Below, piece after piece: positions 29,799-40,500 of a DNA stretch of 64,000 nt. The notes below the pieces were generated by a model that saw only the letters and a list, made by a program, of their open reading frames with translations, did not search any database and was not told the origin of the DNA. The translations under genes and the position numbers were made by a program. The DNA lies in contig JAGKQI010000093.1 in the NCBI GenBank assembly GCA_018806915.1, positions 1,798,001 through 1,862,000 of the forward strand, written 5' to 3'. The DNA is from Phytophthora colocasiae (Eukaryota > Oomycota > Peronosporomycetes > Peronosporales > Peronosporaceae). How positions within the stretch are numbered: the stretch's first letter is position 1; each line of letters starts with the position of its first letter.

Positions 29799-30598
29799 GG
29801 TCTACCTAGACCTATTAGGTGGCGTACACGTGCGCTTACGTGTATGAGGAAGCGTGCAAGTAGATTAGACTTAATTTAAGTATACTTATTTAAATAAGTA
29901 TAATTAAATCAAATATAACTAAATTAAACTGCAAAATACCGTAAAATGAGAACTGTTATTGAATTTGGCACAAGCCAATTATGGACCTCCTAAAACTGTT
30001 TGTTATCTATTTCTAAAGACTCTGCCAACGTGTGGTTGGCAGAAACTCTGCTCAGTGATTGGTAGAAATCCGTTACTTTCTACCAATAATATACACAAAT
30101 GCACACGAACCACCCAATAATGTGGTTCGCCCATGTATCCATTGGTGTGTACAGCACACCAAGGTCTGAGGCCCATTTCCAACCTCTAATAGTTATCCTA
30201 ACTGTTAGAGTTACAAGTGGTACAACCACTTGTACGTGTAACCCCGTTACAAGTCTGGTGTCGGAATTCAGGAAATCCTTCCAGGGGCGTTCGGGAGTCG
30301 GAATCTCTGGGAACCGAGGTGGTTTCCAGGAAGTCGGCGGTCGAAAAGAGGTTAATATACCAGAGAAAGTCTGAAATCGGTGTCTGAAATCACAAATCCA
30401 GAACCGAGATACCTGACTTTCAGAGATAAACAACCAATATACAGAGTTCGAAAATATACAAATATATACAGCCGTTCTTATTCTTTCTAGGCCCTTGAAC
30501 GGTGGGCTAACACTCCAGGTCAACTAGGGACTTGCTACCAGACACCTGGTCTGTCTGGTATCCCTTTACGTTCGCGCACCTCCCTCTAGTATAGAGGG
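29799..30598. repeat. Run of short perfect hairpins
   Basis: At least twelve separate inverted repeats follow each other. Examples are TACACGT/ACGTGTA (29825-29844), a 20-bp perfect palindrome at 29882-29901, TGCCAAC/GTTGGCA (30023-30041), an 11-bp stem at 30058-30087, GAACCAC/GTGGTTC (30107-30128), TTGGTGTG/CACACCAA (30142-30162), an 11-of-12 stem at 30184-30210, ACAAGTGGT/ACCACTTGT (30213-30233), TGTAAC/GTTACA (30237-30251), ACCAGACA/TGTCTGGT (30537-30559) and CCCTCTA/TAGAGGG (30582-30598). There is no coding frame. Confidence 0.8.
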
Positions 30599-31720
30599 AA
30601 AATATAAACCAATACAATCGGCTATATATAACAGTCTACCTTGCACTCTGAAAACGACTGTCTAGTTTCCAGAGCCTGTCCAAACGAGCAATATGAAATG
30701 GGCTACCGCTAGAGACAAAACAAACGACCCAATTAGGATATGGAGTAGGCGGGTCCTTTCAGGTCGCTACGTTACCTGATCTCCGCCTAAGGGGATTGAA
30801 TAGGCGAGAGATCACACGGCAGCGATGCTTGGCGTGGCCTTGCAAACAGAAATACAGCGACTTCTGGGTTACACGGCAAATTGAACTCTGTTTATCGTTT
30901 ATCTTCCTCATAACTATCATATCTTTCTGGTATCTCTCTTCTTCTTGTCATCCTTAGCGTCCTTCATGCAGTCAGTCTTCATATGTCAGGTACACTTGGT
31001 TCTTGTATGCATCAGGCATTTTGACTTGGCTTCAGTATGCAGTTTGTGCAGCCGATCTCGATGGGTTAACAGGTAGAGACGTTACGGGGGATGTGCAGGT
31101 CAGTAATCACTTGAATGCGTGACTTGAACTTGGGTTCACTTGGTTTCAGTATGGTCTTGGATCTTCGGTGGTTTCAGAGTGTATCCTGGTTTTCAGAGTC
31201 TGATATCACTTGGTTTTCAGAGTCTTGGTCACTCAGAGTTAGAGATACCAGAGTTTTGAGTAAGAAACCAGAGTACGGAGCACTAATGCTTCAACGTACA
31301 TGAAGATCTTGAGGGTTGCGCGGGTGCGCGGCGTCCGGCGCGCGATACTTGGTCTCTGCGGGTATTGTGAATCCTTGAACCATCAATCGTCGCGCTGGAC
31401 GGTAACGGGATGAGGTCTCTCAGAGATACGTTCTTCTGAGAGACTTTCCGCCAGAACTTAGGCACTCATCGTCGGGGAAAGTCCGGTGACCAGACAGAGT
31501 GTATTTTACCTTCAGAGTTGTGCACACTCTGAAGTACACTTCTGGTCCTTTGGGCCCCTTTACAGTCAGGCGAAGGTTTATCCACAATCTTCCACAGATG
31601 TCGCACGGGTGCGGCCGCGTCCCAAAGTCCCTTTCGCTTATAACCCAAAGTATAACCAATCACATCGTAACGTAATATCCACCTGTCGCTTGAAAATCGG
31701 AAATAACATCATGTCAATAT
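30599..31720. other. No gene; sparser hairpins and a TTTCAGAGT repeat
   Basis: The hairpin style continues less densely: TCTCTCAG/CTGAGAGA near 31418-31446 and CTTCAGAGT/ACTCTGAAG near 31510-31535. The word GGTTTTCAGAGT recurs around 31170-31225. This and the preceding stretch may together be one long LTR or the sub-terminal part of an unknown element. Confidence 0.4.
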
Positions 31721-32216
31721 TTAATTCATATGTGACGAGTTACGGATTTCCCGGAACAGTGGCCGTAGTAGAAGGATTAAGAGCCGCAAGATGCGTGGAG
31801 GAGGCGGTGCACGTATCGCGTCATCCCATGCGGTGAGATCGAGACTGCGAGTCACCTCATTCGCCCACATACGCCAAACAACAGCTTCTCCGTCGTAGGG
31901 CGGGCCCCAGAAGTCATGTAGTCGGCTTACAGTCTCAGCTGCACCAGCCCGATCTGTGTCAGTAGGTCGGATGCAGTCCTTCAGGAAAGCTTGGCGGTCT
32001 TGCTTCCTCCCAAGCCCAACGCCATAATCATAGATGAAAAGCCTGACAGTCTTATCCTGTATTGATTTAACCCAAATCTTCCAGTCTTGGTCCGATTTCT
32101 CGCTATCGATGATGTGCTTCTTCACTTTGAATGCCATGAACTTAGTCCAACCGGCAATAGTTGCAGGCTCAAGAGCCCAAGCACCATCAACTTTGACTGC
32201 CCGACCTTTCACATGA
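31721..32216 (-). pseudogene. Hypothetical protein fragment, probably element-associated
   Basis: A 160-residue minus-strand frame has coding-like composition (TIAGWTKFMAFKVKKHIIDS, FWGPPYDGEAVVWRMWANEV) and ends in a hydrophobic, probably out-of-frame tail. I do not recognise the family. It sits head-to-tail with a trihelix fragment that ends at 32231, so both may belong to one lost element. The first residues lack a convincing start. Confidence 0.4.
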
Positions 32217-32230
32217 GGGCTTAATTGCTC

Positions 32231-32941
32231 CTAAACTCCACCAGCTACGAAAGGATCAAGCTCGTTTCCGAAGATTCTCCAACGGAACGGTGAACAGTTC
32301 CATGTTGTTGGCATCCTCCATGAGCTTGACGCGCTTGGCACTTGCGCGTGCGGTCTGCACCGTTGCCGACGCGATGCGCTTGTAGGTAGTCTCCATGATC
32401 GCAGCTCCTCCTTGGCAGCCTTGTTGCCTGTGGGTCGTTGAGCTGGTGCCGCCGATGGTGCTTGGACCGAGGCACTTTGGCAGGCATCTCCATCGGCCGA
32501 CGGCTTCAGATCACGATACGTCTGCCACTTTGGCTCCGTCTCGAGAATACGCCAACAGTGGAGCATCTTGAACGCTGGCTTGGACTTGTTCTTTGATCCA
32601 TCGTTCTCCTTGTCGCAGTCTTCGACCATCGTTGCGTACACTTGCATGCCTCGCTTGATCTCATCGTCTTCGTTTTCTCCAGAACGATGAAGACCACGCA
32701 CAGTTGTCATCGCACCCACAAACTTGGAGTATTCGGCGCAGATGACGCGCCACTTTGACTCCAGGGAACGAAGCGATCGCTCGCTTCCGCCTGTGTGGTC
32801 GTTGAAGTGCTTCGCGATGCGCTCCCAAAACGTGCCACTCTTTTGCCCGGTCCCCGTCATAGCGTCCGTGCCGATCACGATGTATGGCCGGCAGAGCTGC
32901 ATCTCCTCGGCTGTGTCGAAGTTAGAATCACGCATTCTCAC
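32231..32941 (-). pseudogene. Trihelix/SANT-like protein of PIF/Harbinger type, frameshifted
   Basis: An ATG at about 32935 opens a frame with RPYIVIGTDAMTGTGQKSGT-like text followed by FWERIAKHFNDHTGGSERSL and LESKWRVICAEYSKFVGA. This is the trihelix (Myb/SANT-like, NAM-associated) DNA-binding pattern commonly carried by Harbinger elements as an accessory protein. Near 32400 the frame is lost. The expected C-terminus (ETTYKRIASATVQTARASAK, MELFTVPLENL) continues in another frame to about 32265. No Harbinger transposase is seen nearby. Confidence 0.6.
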
Positions 32942-33425
32942 TACAGAAGACGGTGATCAGACTATACAAGCATATCAGTGCGCGCACAGACTCCTCACCT
33001 ACCTCTTTCTTCACGTCGTTGTCGCGCCCTCCGTCACGCTCGTTGCCGCCGACGAAATTTATCTTGCAGCTTCTTCGTGATTTTTCCTCTTGCAAAATGG
33101 ATGCGAAAAGCACTCCCGACTGATCCAAATCTGATAAAACGCTGATAATATTATAATTCTCGGGATGCCGGAGTGGGTGCTGCGGAACTGCAAAACGGTC
33201 GAGTTTGCCGTGATTTTTGGAAATTTGCCGGACGGAATTTGCCGTTTTGCCGTTTGCCGTGGCCCGGTGGGGAAGATAAATTGCAGCGGTAAAAATATTT
33301 TTCCGGTAAACCGTTTACCGGAGTGTTTTTGCCGTGACCGGCCCAATCGGCCCTGAAAATTTTGAGTAGAACCCACAATATTACGGTACGTTAAAATGTT
33401 GTGCTCAGTGTTGGCTTGTGCAATA
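32942..33425. other. No gene; GC-variable repeat and a MITE end
   Basis: 33160-33350 is rich in TTGCCGG/CCGGCAA words (GCCGTTTGCCGTGG, GGTAAACCGTTTACC). At about 33364-33380 it ends with GAGTAGAACCCACAATA, the right end of the MITE family also seen at 24510-25032. A small element of that family may fill 33150-33377, but its left end is not clear. Confidence 0.4.
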
Positions 33426-33675
33426 GGGGGTTTCAGTTTTCGGTTTTCTGCGTTGATGGTTGGTCTGTTTTCTTGGCTAAATTGTAGTCTAGAAAACTGG
33501 CGAAAAATCAGTCAAACCGACCGTCTCCGGAGACGGTCGGCTTGACTGATTTTTTGTTGCCCAATCTTTGTGTTGGCACCCTAGAAAACAGACAAGATAA
33601 CCAGAAATGAAAGGGTTTTCTTGCATGTTTTCTTGACTCATTTTTGCAGTGAAAAAACCGACAACTGAAACCCCC
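33426..33675. mobile_element. Foldback MITE, 250 bp, with a 52-bp central palindrome
   Basis: TA-flanked inverted ends read GGGGGTTTCAGTTTTCGGTT on the left and GGGGGTTTCAGTTGTCGGTT on the right (complement). At the centre, 33503-33554 is a palindrome whose 26-base arms differ at one position (core CCGTCTCCGGAGACGG). The element lies about 30 bases before the start of block 2 and so may mark the place where the XPG 5' end was lost. There is no gene. Confidence 0.75.
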
Positions 33676-33738
33676 TAATATATACCGGTACCGATTTGAT
33701 CATGTGTTGCTCGCTCCGGTAGATCGAGATCGAGTCTT

Positions 33739-36700
33739 TAGCAGCTAGCTGTAGATGCCAGTTTCTGGCTCACGCAGTTCGTTAAGGCCATGCGCGACGA
33801 CGAGGGCAACATGATCCGCAATGCGCATCTCATGGGTACACTGCATCGAGTGGCCAAATTGCTTTACTATGGAGTCCGTCCGGTCTTCGTGTTCGACGGA
33901 CAGACGCCAGAGATCAAGAAGAGAACAACCGCTAGACGCAGGAAGAGACAGGAGCAACAGAGTGCTAATCTACGCCATACAGCCCAGCGTATTCTACTTA
34001 ACAGACTCAAACAGGCCAGACAGGAGCTCAAGAAGAACGGAGGAGCCCCAGCACCTGCAGTTGCCCCAGGTTTTACACTACCAGAAGCTTCAAATGCACG
34101 TGAAGAAGAGGAGGAAGTGAAAGAGGGAGAATTGGAGGTAGAACAGGTAGTTATTGAAGAAGTTGAAGAGAAAAGTGAAGAGAATGAAGTGGAAATGGTT
34201 TGGGAAGCAGCAGTAGAGCGGGAAAAGGAGGACGAGGAGTTGACCCTGGACGATATCGAGTTGGATACCTCACGGCTGTCAAAGATTGATCTTCACGCGG
34301 TGTTTTCACTACCGCCTCATTTACAGAAGGATATGATTCAGAAGATTCTACGCGATAGACGTCAAGAAGTGAGAGATCAGTTTATTCCCCTTGCAGGTAA
34401 CCCAGAGAAGTACTCTCGTACGCAGATTTCCTCTTTCCTGGAGACTAGCGAGCTGAATCGTCGGATTGAAGCAGCCAAGAAGCAGAAACGGGAGGAGGAG
34501 ATGGAATCCCAAGGAGGTGTTGGTCAGGGCCACCGCATTGATTCGAACAGCAACCGGTTTTATATTTATCAGAAAGATGCAGAGCAGAAGGAAGAGAAAA
34601 ATGAGGACAACGTCGTTGCAGAGGTTGAACGGACGGATATGGAAGAACGAGCGTCTGTAGTTGGAGTTGTACAGCCTCATCAAGAACGAGGAAGCGCCTT
34701 TAAAATGGTTGAAAAGAAACCATTGTCCGAGTTTGCATCGGGAAAAGCAGGGCTTATTCCAGATGCCAAAGCGACGGAGGTGACTGCGGCGTGGGTGGCG
34801 CGACATCAGGTTCGTGTGAAGCAGGAGCCTGTGCTTGCAATTGAACAACTTCGACTTGCTCGACTTAAGCAAGAAACCCCAGCTCCTCCTCCGGAATTTA
34901 CTCCCAAGACCTCTACAAGCCAGATCCCAGTGCATGATGTCAGTATTTCGCTAAAAGTTGCAGATGTTGATCCGGATGAAATGGCGCGATTTCAGCAGTT
35001 GTTTACTGGATCGGCGGCGAAATCTGTTCCTACTGCAACAGAGTTGTCAAAACCCGAAGATGAAGTCGAGGACGACGAAGTTGATTGGGAAGAAGTGAAA
35101 GGTCTAGCCACGGAGCAACCTTCATCTGCCGGACAGGAGACCTTAGACCAATCTTCTAAAGCAGAAACAGTTGCAGAAATCTCAAGCTTGAGGAATATTG
35201 AAAACACAACAGGGAGCGATGACGAGATGGAATGGGAAGACGTTTCAAGTGAGAAAATATCTACTGATGCTGTCCCCCTCGTTGTTACTGAGATCTCGGA
35301 GCAAAATCAACTCCCTACGGACGAGAAGCTAGACTCCCTAAGTGCTGATCTTGCTGTGCACAATGTCGATGACCAGAACGAAGAAGATGGCACGGATGAA
35401 TTGTTTCTAACACTAAAGAACGAGATGGAGGATGCAAAGGCTCATGAAGATCTGGACCTATTGAAGGATGAGGCATTGCAGTCTGCGATGGTGACGGCCT
35501 CGAATTTAACTCAGTGGGCAGCCGGTGCAGTGCGACGAGCACCACAAGCACACTCTTTGCAGCATGGTGGGAGCATTGGTGTTCGTGGAAGTCCGGTAGG
35601 TACGAGACCAGGAGCTAAGTCTTCCCCTGTGAAGGGAACGGCAGCTGCCCCACTTGAGCTGTCAGATGAAGAAGATGAATCTATGGTCACAGCAGCAGAT
35701 ACCGGTAGTACTGAAGTGGTTGTTATTGATGAAGATGAAAGCACGGAGGATGGCACAGGTGATACAGAGAGGGATAGCCAGGAGCGTCTACAAGCTGCAT
35801 TGGCAGCTTCGATCGCTAGTGAACACGAGGAAGAAAAAACTGGCAGTGCCCGTGTCCGCTATCTCCAGTATTCAGATGAAAGAAATCAACCTAGCACTGT
35901 AGACGACACGCACCCAGAAATGGACGAGGCAGCGCTGCAAAAGGAGCAACTTGAATTGAAGAAATTACGTAGTCGGCAACTACGCGACACAGAGGGAATT
36001 ACGGATGATATGGTGGCTGAAGTTATGGCGCTGTTGCGTTTATTTGGTGTACCGTTTCTCGTGAGTCCTATGGAAGCTGAAGCACAATGTGCAGCACTAG
36101 AGCAACTTGGCCTTGTGGACGGCGTCATTACGGACGATAGCGATATTTTCCCGTTCGGTGGCAAGCGCGTTTACAAGAATATTTTCCACCATCAGAAATT
36201 TGTTGAGGCTTTTTCGGCGCGAGATATTGAACAGGAGTTGGGATTTTCGCGTGAGCAGATTATCGCTTTGGCTTTGCTTCTTGGTAGCGATTACACGGAT
36301 GGAGTTCGTGGTATTGGAATTGTTAATGCATCGGAGATTGCAGTCGCTTACCCGGGTATTGAAGGGCTTCGAGAGTTTAAGAAGTGGGTTCGAGAGTTTG
36401 ATGTTGCTGAAGAAGCCAAACGGGTAGCAGCAGGTTCAAAGAAGAAAAAGAAGAAAACGAACAAGGATGAAGATGACGAATCGGAAGACAGTGACGGAAG
36501 TGACAGTGCAACAACTCGTGAACGATTCCAGCGGTCGCACGCCACAGCACGGCGGAAATGGGAGCTGGGTGACGAGTTTCCAAGTAAGCAGGTGGTTCAG
36601 GCCTACATGACCCCGCAAGTGGATCGCTCCGACGCTCGATTCTCTTGGAGTGCTCCAGACTTGGCAGCTCTGCGGAACTACTGCGCCAATGCGTTTGGAT

Positions 36701-36909
36701 GGGACTCTCAAAAGAGTGATGGCGTGTTACAGCCACTTGAAGAAAAGACAAAGGCAGCGGTTGCAGGTGGTAGGCACATTCAAACTCGACTGGACCGATT
36801 CTTTACCAGCTACGACGATCAAGTTCACTACGCTCAGATAAAGAGCAAGCGCTTACGTTCGGCTGTCACTCAACGCACCGGTAGCAAGAGCAAGAAGCAG
36901 CGTAAGTAA
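33739..36909 (+). pseudogene. XPG/RAD2-type endonuclease, N-terminally truncated (copy 2)
   Basis: The frame is open from just after a TAG at about 33736 to 36909. The first ATG is at 33790, giving 1039 residues. The family's invariant N-terminus (MGVQNLW) is absent, and three small deletions scramble what remains before LAVDAS. The first catalytic Asp (in VDAS) lies upstream of the only ATG. The spacer, I-domain (MEAEAQCAALE, ITDDSD, LLGSDYTDG), PCNA box QTRLDRFF and basic tail SKSKKQRK are all intact and in frame. Translation from 33790 would give a protein without the N-terminal catalytic Asp. It is the mirror image of copy 1, which has the N-terminus but not the tail. Confidence 0.85.
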
Positions 36910-37377
36910 ATGGATTTCTGGAAATGGCAGCCAAATACACCAGGGTAAAGTAAGGAGAGCTCCTATTTTGTTATGAACTTATCGAATGGTAGCAGTGGAA
37001 CCTCCTCCAATTGAAGAAGCTCCTCCATGAGGGTTTCCGTCTCCGTTTCCTGCTGTAAAAGTAACAGTTCCAGTGGTGAGAGATGCAGCGGCTGCAGCTG
37101 CCGCAGCTTTCTTCTGAGCTCTCTGAGCATCAATACGCCCTTGTACAATGGCGGTGAAGTCTGCCATGTAAGCGGCGACAACGTCCAGGTCGATCATAGC
37201 TCTTTGGCCGTGATGAATCACATCCGCTTCAGATATTCCACTAGCAGTCTTACCAGAAGTGTTCCGAGGTGTAGACGAAGCAGAAGCTCCTCCAGATGAA
37301 TCGTGACTGTCGGTACCAGATTGGTTGCTACTTTGAGCGTGGTAGCTGCCTTCGACATGCTTCAGGATCTGTCCGTG

Positions 37378-37536
37378 TATTGGAATCTGGTAACACGCAG
37401 GCAACTTGTTGTTAAAGGGGGTAATCTTGGACTGGCGCCTCTCGGGCCCTCTGTTTTGCACTAACCAGTAGTACCCTATCATTGCTACGTACTCAACGGC
37501 CTTCAACGGCCCTAAGTAGTAGTCCACTTTCCAATA
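37378..37536 (-). repeat. 3' LTR of the copia element (159 bp)
   Basis: It matches 42501-42656 except for three extra bases in a CTTGTTGTTAA context. The polypurine tract lies immediately outside it at about 37537-37550. Confidence 0.95.
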
Positions 37537-37557
37537 CGCCCCCTCCGAAGTAGCAGT

Positions 37558-40500
37558 TTACTTCGGAAGATGCTCCTTGGTTAAGCCAATCATCTTGCCC
37601 AGCATCTCCAAACGATCGCTGGCAAGGGGCTTCGTCAATAAATCGGATGGATTCACGTCCGACTTCACCTTGTGCAAAGTCACCGTCTTCTTCGCGACTT
37701 GGTCACGAACGTAGTGCCATCTCAGTTCGATATGTCGCGCCCTGCGACTAAATGTAGGATTGGTAGCCATGACATAGGCTGCCTGATTGTCAATTCCCAA
37801 GCGGACTTCCGTCTTCAACGCTGGGAAGACTTCAATGAGTACGTTTCGCAGTCCTTGTCCCTCCATCGAGGCCTCACAGGCAGCGACATACTCCGCTTCA
37901 GCTGTACTCTGGGCGACAATGGTCTGTCGTGTCGATGCCCAAGAAACAGCTCCTCCAGCTACACAGTGCACGTAACTGGTTACACTCTTGCGACTGTCAG
38001 GGTCATTGCCCCAATCCGAATCGCAAAACCCGTCGATGACTAGTGTAGTCGCCTTTTGAGATTCTTTGCTGGCCGAGTACTCAATGCCCATACTCTTGGT
38101 CCCAACCAAGTACCTGAGCACGCGCTTCGCGGCTCCAATATGCTGTTGAGTTGGTTGTTGGACGTACCGGCTCAGCTGGCCGACAGCATACGCGATGTCG
38201 GGGCGGGTACAGGTCGCTAAGTACATTAGCGAACCTACCAGCTCACGATAGGGAAAGGATTTCCCGTAACCAAGCTCCTTCTTGTGTTGGCCTGCATCCG
38301 TGTCGTTCACAGTCAATCGCAGTTTCGTCTCCATCGGGATCCTGCTCGGGTGTGCATCGTTGAAGTGAAACTTGTCGATGATCTCCTCACAGTACCGAGT
38401 CTGATGAATTTGGATTGAGTTTTCGTTTTGTTGCACCTCCACACCTAGATAGGTACTCACCAAACCTTGGTCCTTGATTCCATAGGCTTCATTCAGCTCA
38501 CTGAACAATCGCTTCTTGAACGTCTCGTTCCGAGTCGCACACAGGATGTCATCTACGTAGAGAAGAACCAACGCGAACTCTCCATCCTGGTCGTAAAAAT
38601 ACAAGCATGGCTCAGTAGCACACTGCTTGAACCCAAATCGAATTAACCACGAATTCACCTCACTGTTCCATTCACGCCCTGACTGTCGAAGACCGTACAA
38701 AGCTTTGTTGATCATGTAGATCATGCCATCTTCTTCGATTGGATAGCCTTCCAGCTCTTCAAGATACTGCTTGATCGCGAGGAATGCATTCAGGTACGCT
38801 GTATTAATGTCACCCTGATAAACTATTAGATGCAACAGAACACACACCGCGAGAAACAATCTGAAAGTAGCCATCCTTGCCACGGGTGAGAAGGTCTCTT
38901 GAAAGTCAATACCATGGCGCTGTTTGTCGCCTCGCGCCACGATCCGAGCTTTGAACCGAACGACGTATCCAAGGTGATCAGTCTTCACACTGTACACCCA
39001 CATTGTCTTTATCGCTCGTTGTCCGACCGGCATCTCTGCTCTCGGAATCACACACAGCACTTCCTTGTCTTTGAGTGCCCGAATTTCGTCATTCATAGCA
39101 GCTCTCCACTCTTTAGCAAACTTAGACCTCATCGCCTCGCGATAGTTTCGAGGTATGTTCACGCTACTCGCTCGAATTCCATTGTTTCCACGCAAATCCG
39201 CGTGTAGTGCCCTAAAAGCCGAAGTCACCGAGAAATTCTCATATCGGTCAGGTGGGTGACGCTCGTGCACTTCACGAAGTCCTGGGCGGCGTACTGGGAC
39301 CTCCCGTTTCTGCCTCTTTGTGTCCACCTTTGCCCGCTTTGGATCTCTCACTCGCTTGACTTCATCTTCTCTTTGGCGTCGACGACCAATCATTATCTCG
39401 CCTGGAGAATCACTGTCGCCTGCTTCCAGATCATCACCGAGATCGAACAGACAGTTTCCCACTTCTATCTCGTCACTGGGATCAAAGTTTCCCACTTCTA
39501 TCTCGTCACTGACTTCGTCGTCAATTACAGGAAGGACGGTGACATCTTCATCATCGTATTCAACTATTTTACTGTCAATATCATCACTTTCACAATTGCT
39601 GTCTTCATCAGCATCCTCTGCTTCGCCTTCCTGCGTTTCTTCAAACGCGCCATCGCTGGAATAGTCTGGAAGAGAACTGTTTCGAAGAATGTCGTCCCAC
39701 AACTGCTGATCTTCAGCGTTGTCAAGTTCACTACTCTGCTCCGTCCCCATGTCTTCAACATTTGGTAGAGCACTATTGAGTAAGATGTCATCCCACACTT
39801 GTTGGTCTTCATTATTCCAGTCAACACTAGAAACTCCATCTTCCTCCACCATGTCTTCGTCACTGACGTGGTCGCACTGCTCGTCGTCGTGTTCGTTGGC
39901 AGGCATATTATCGTCGTCAGATTTCTCACTAGCAACCAAATCGCCATCCTGAAGGTACTCGTCGAATGTCCGTAGCCACTTGTCCACCTTGGACTCGAAT
40001 GCACTGCCATATCGATCTTTGTACTTGATGCTTTCATTGAATTTTACATCTGCCACGAAGCCTTTCTTGTGCTCGGATGGAAAATACACTTGACATCCGA
40101 CAACGTCCTCACGATACCCGAGTAAGAACCCAATGCGACAGTTTGCATTCAGCTTCGTCCGCATCGTGATAGGCGTGTGGCAATACACCAGCGAACCAAA
40201 AGCACGGATATGATGTATATCTGGCTTCGTGCCAAACATCACCTCGTATGGCGTGCATCCTGCACCCTTGCAGAACACCCGGTTCTTCACGTACACGGCG
40301 GTTTCCAACGCATGAATCCACATCGACTTTGGTAGACCAGAATCATGCATCATTGTCTTCACCATACCTTCTAGAGTTTGATGAGTTCGCTCAACTACAT
40401 TGAGCTGCGAAGACTTAGGTCCAACCTTCGTGTGCACGATCCCCTTCGTCTTGTACCAGAGCTCCATGGTACTGTTACAAAACTCCTGGCCCTTATCAGT

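Noticed and set aside
30080..30523. 147-codon minus frame across the hairpin array
   Set aside because: No motif. A frame of this length can arise from the palindromic words, and I see no conserved protein text.
39256..39768. 170-codon forward frame with hydrophobic stretches inside the copia element
   Set aside because: Antisense of the acidic pol linker (Asp/Glu codons read backwards give Phe/Leu/Ile/Val).
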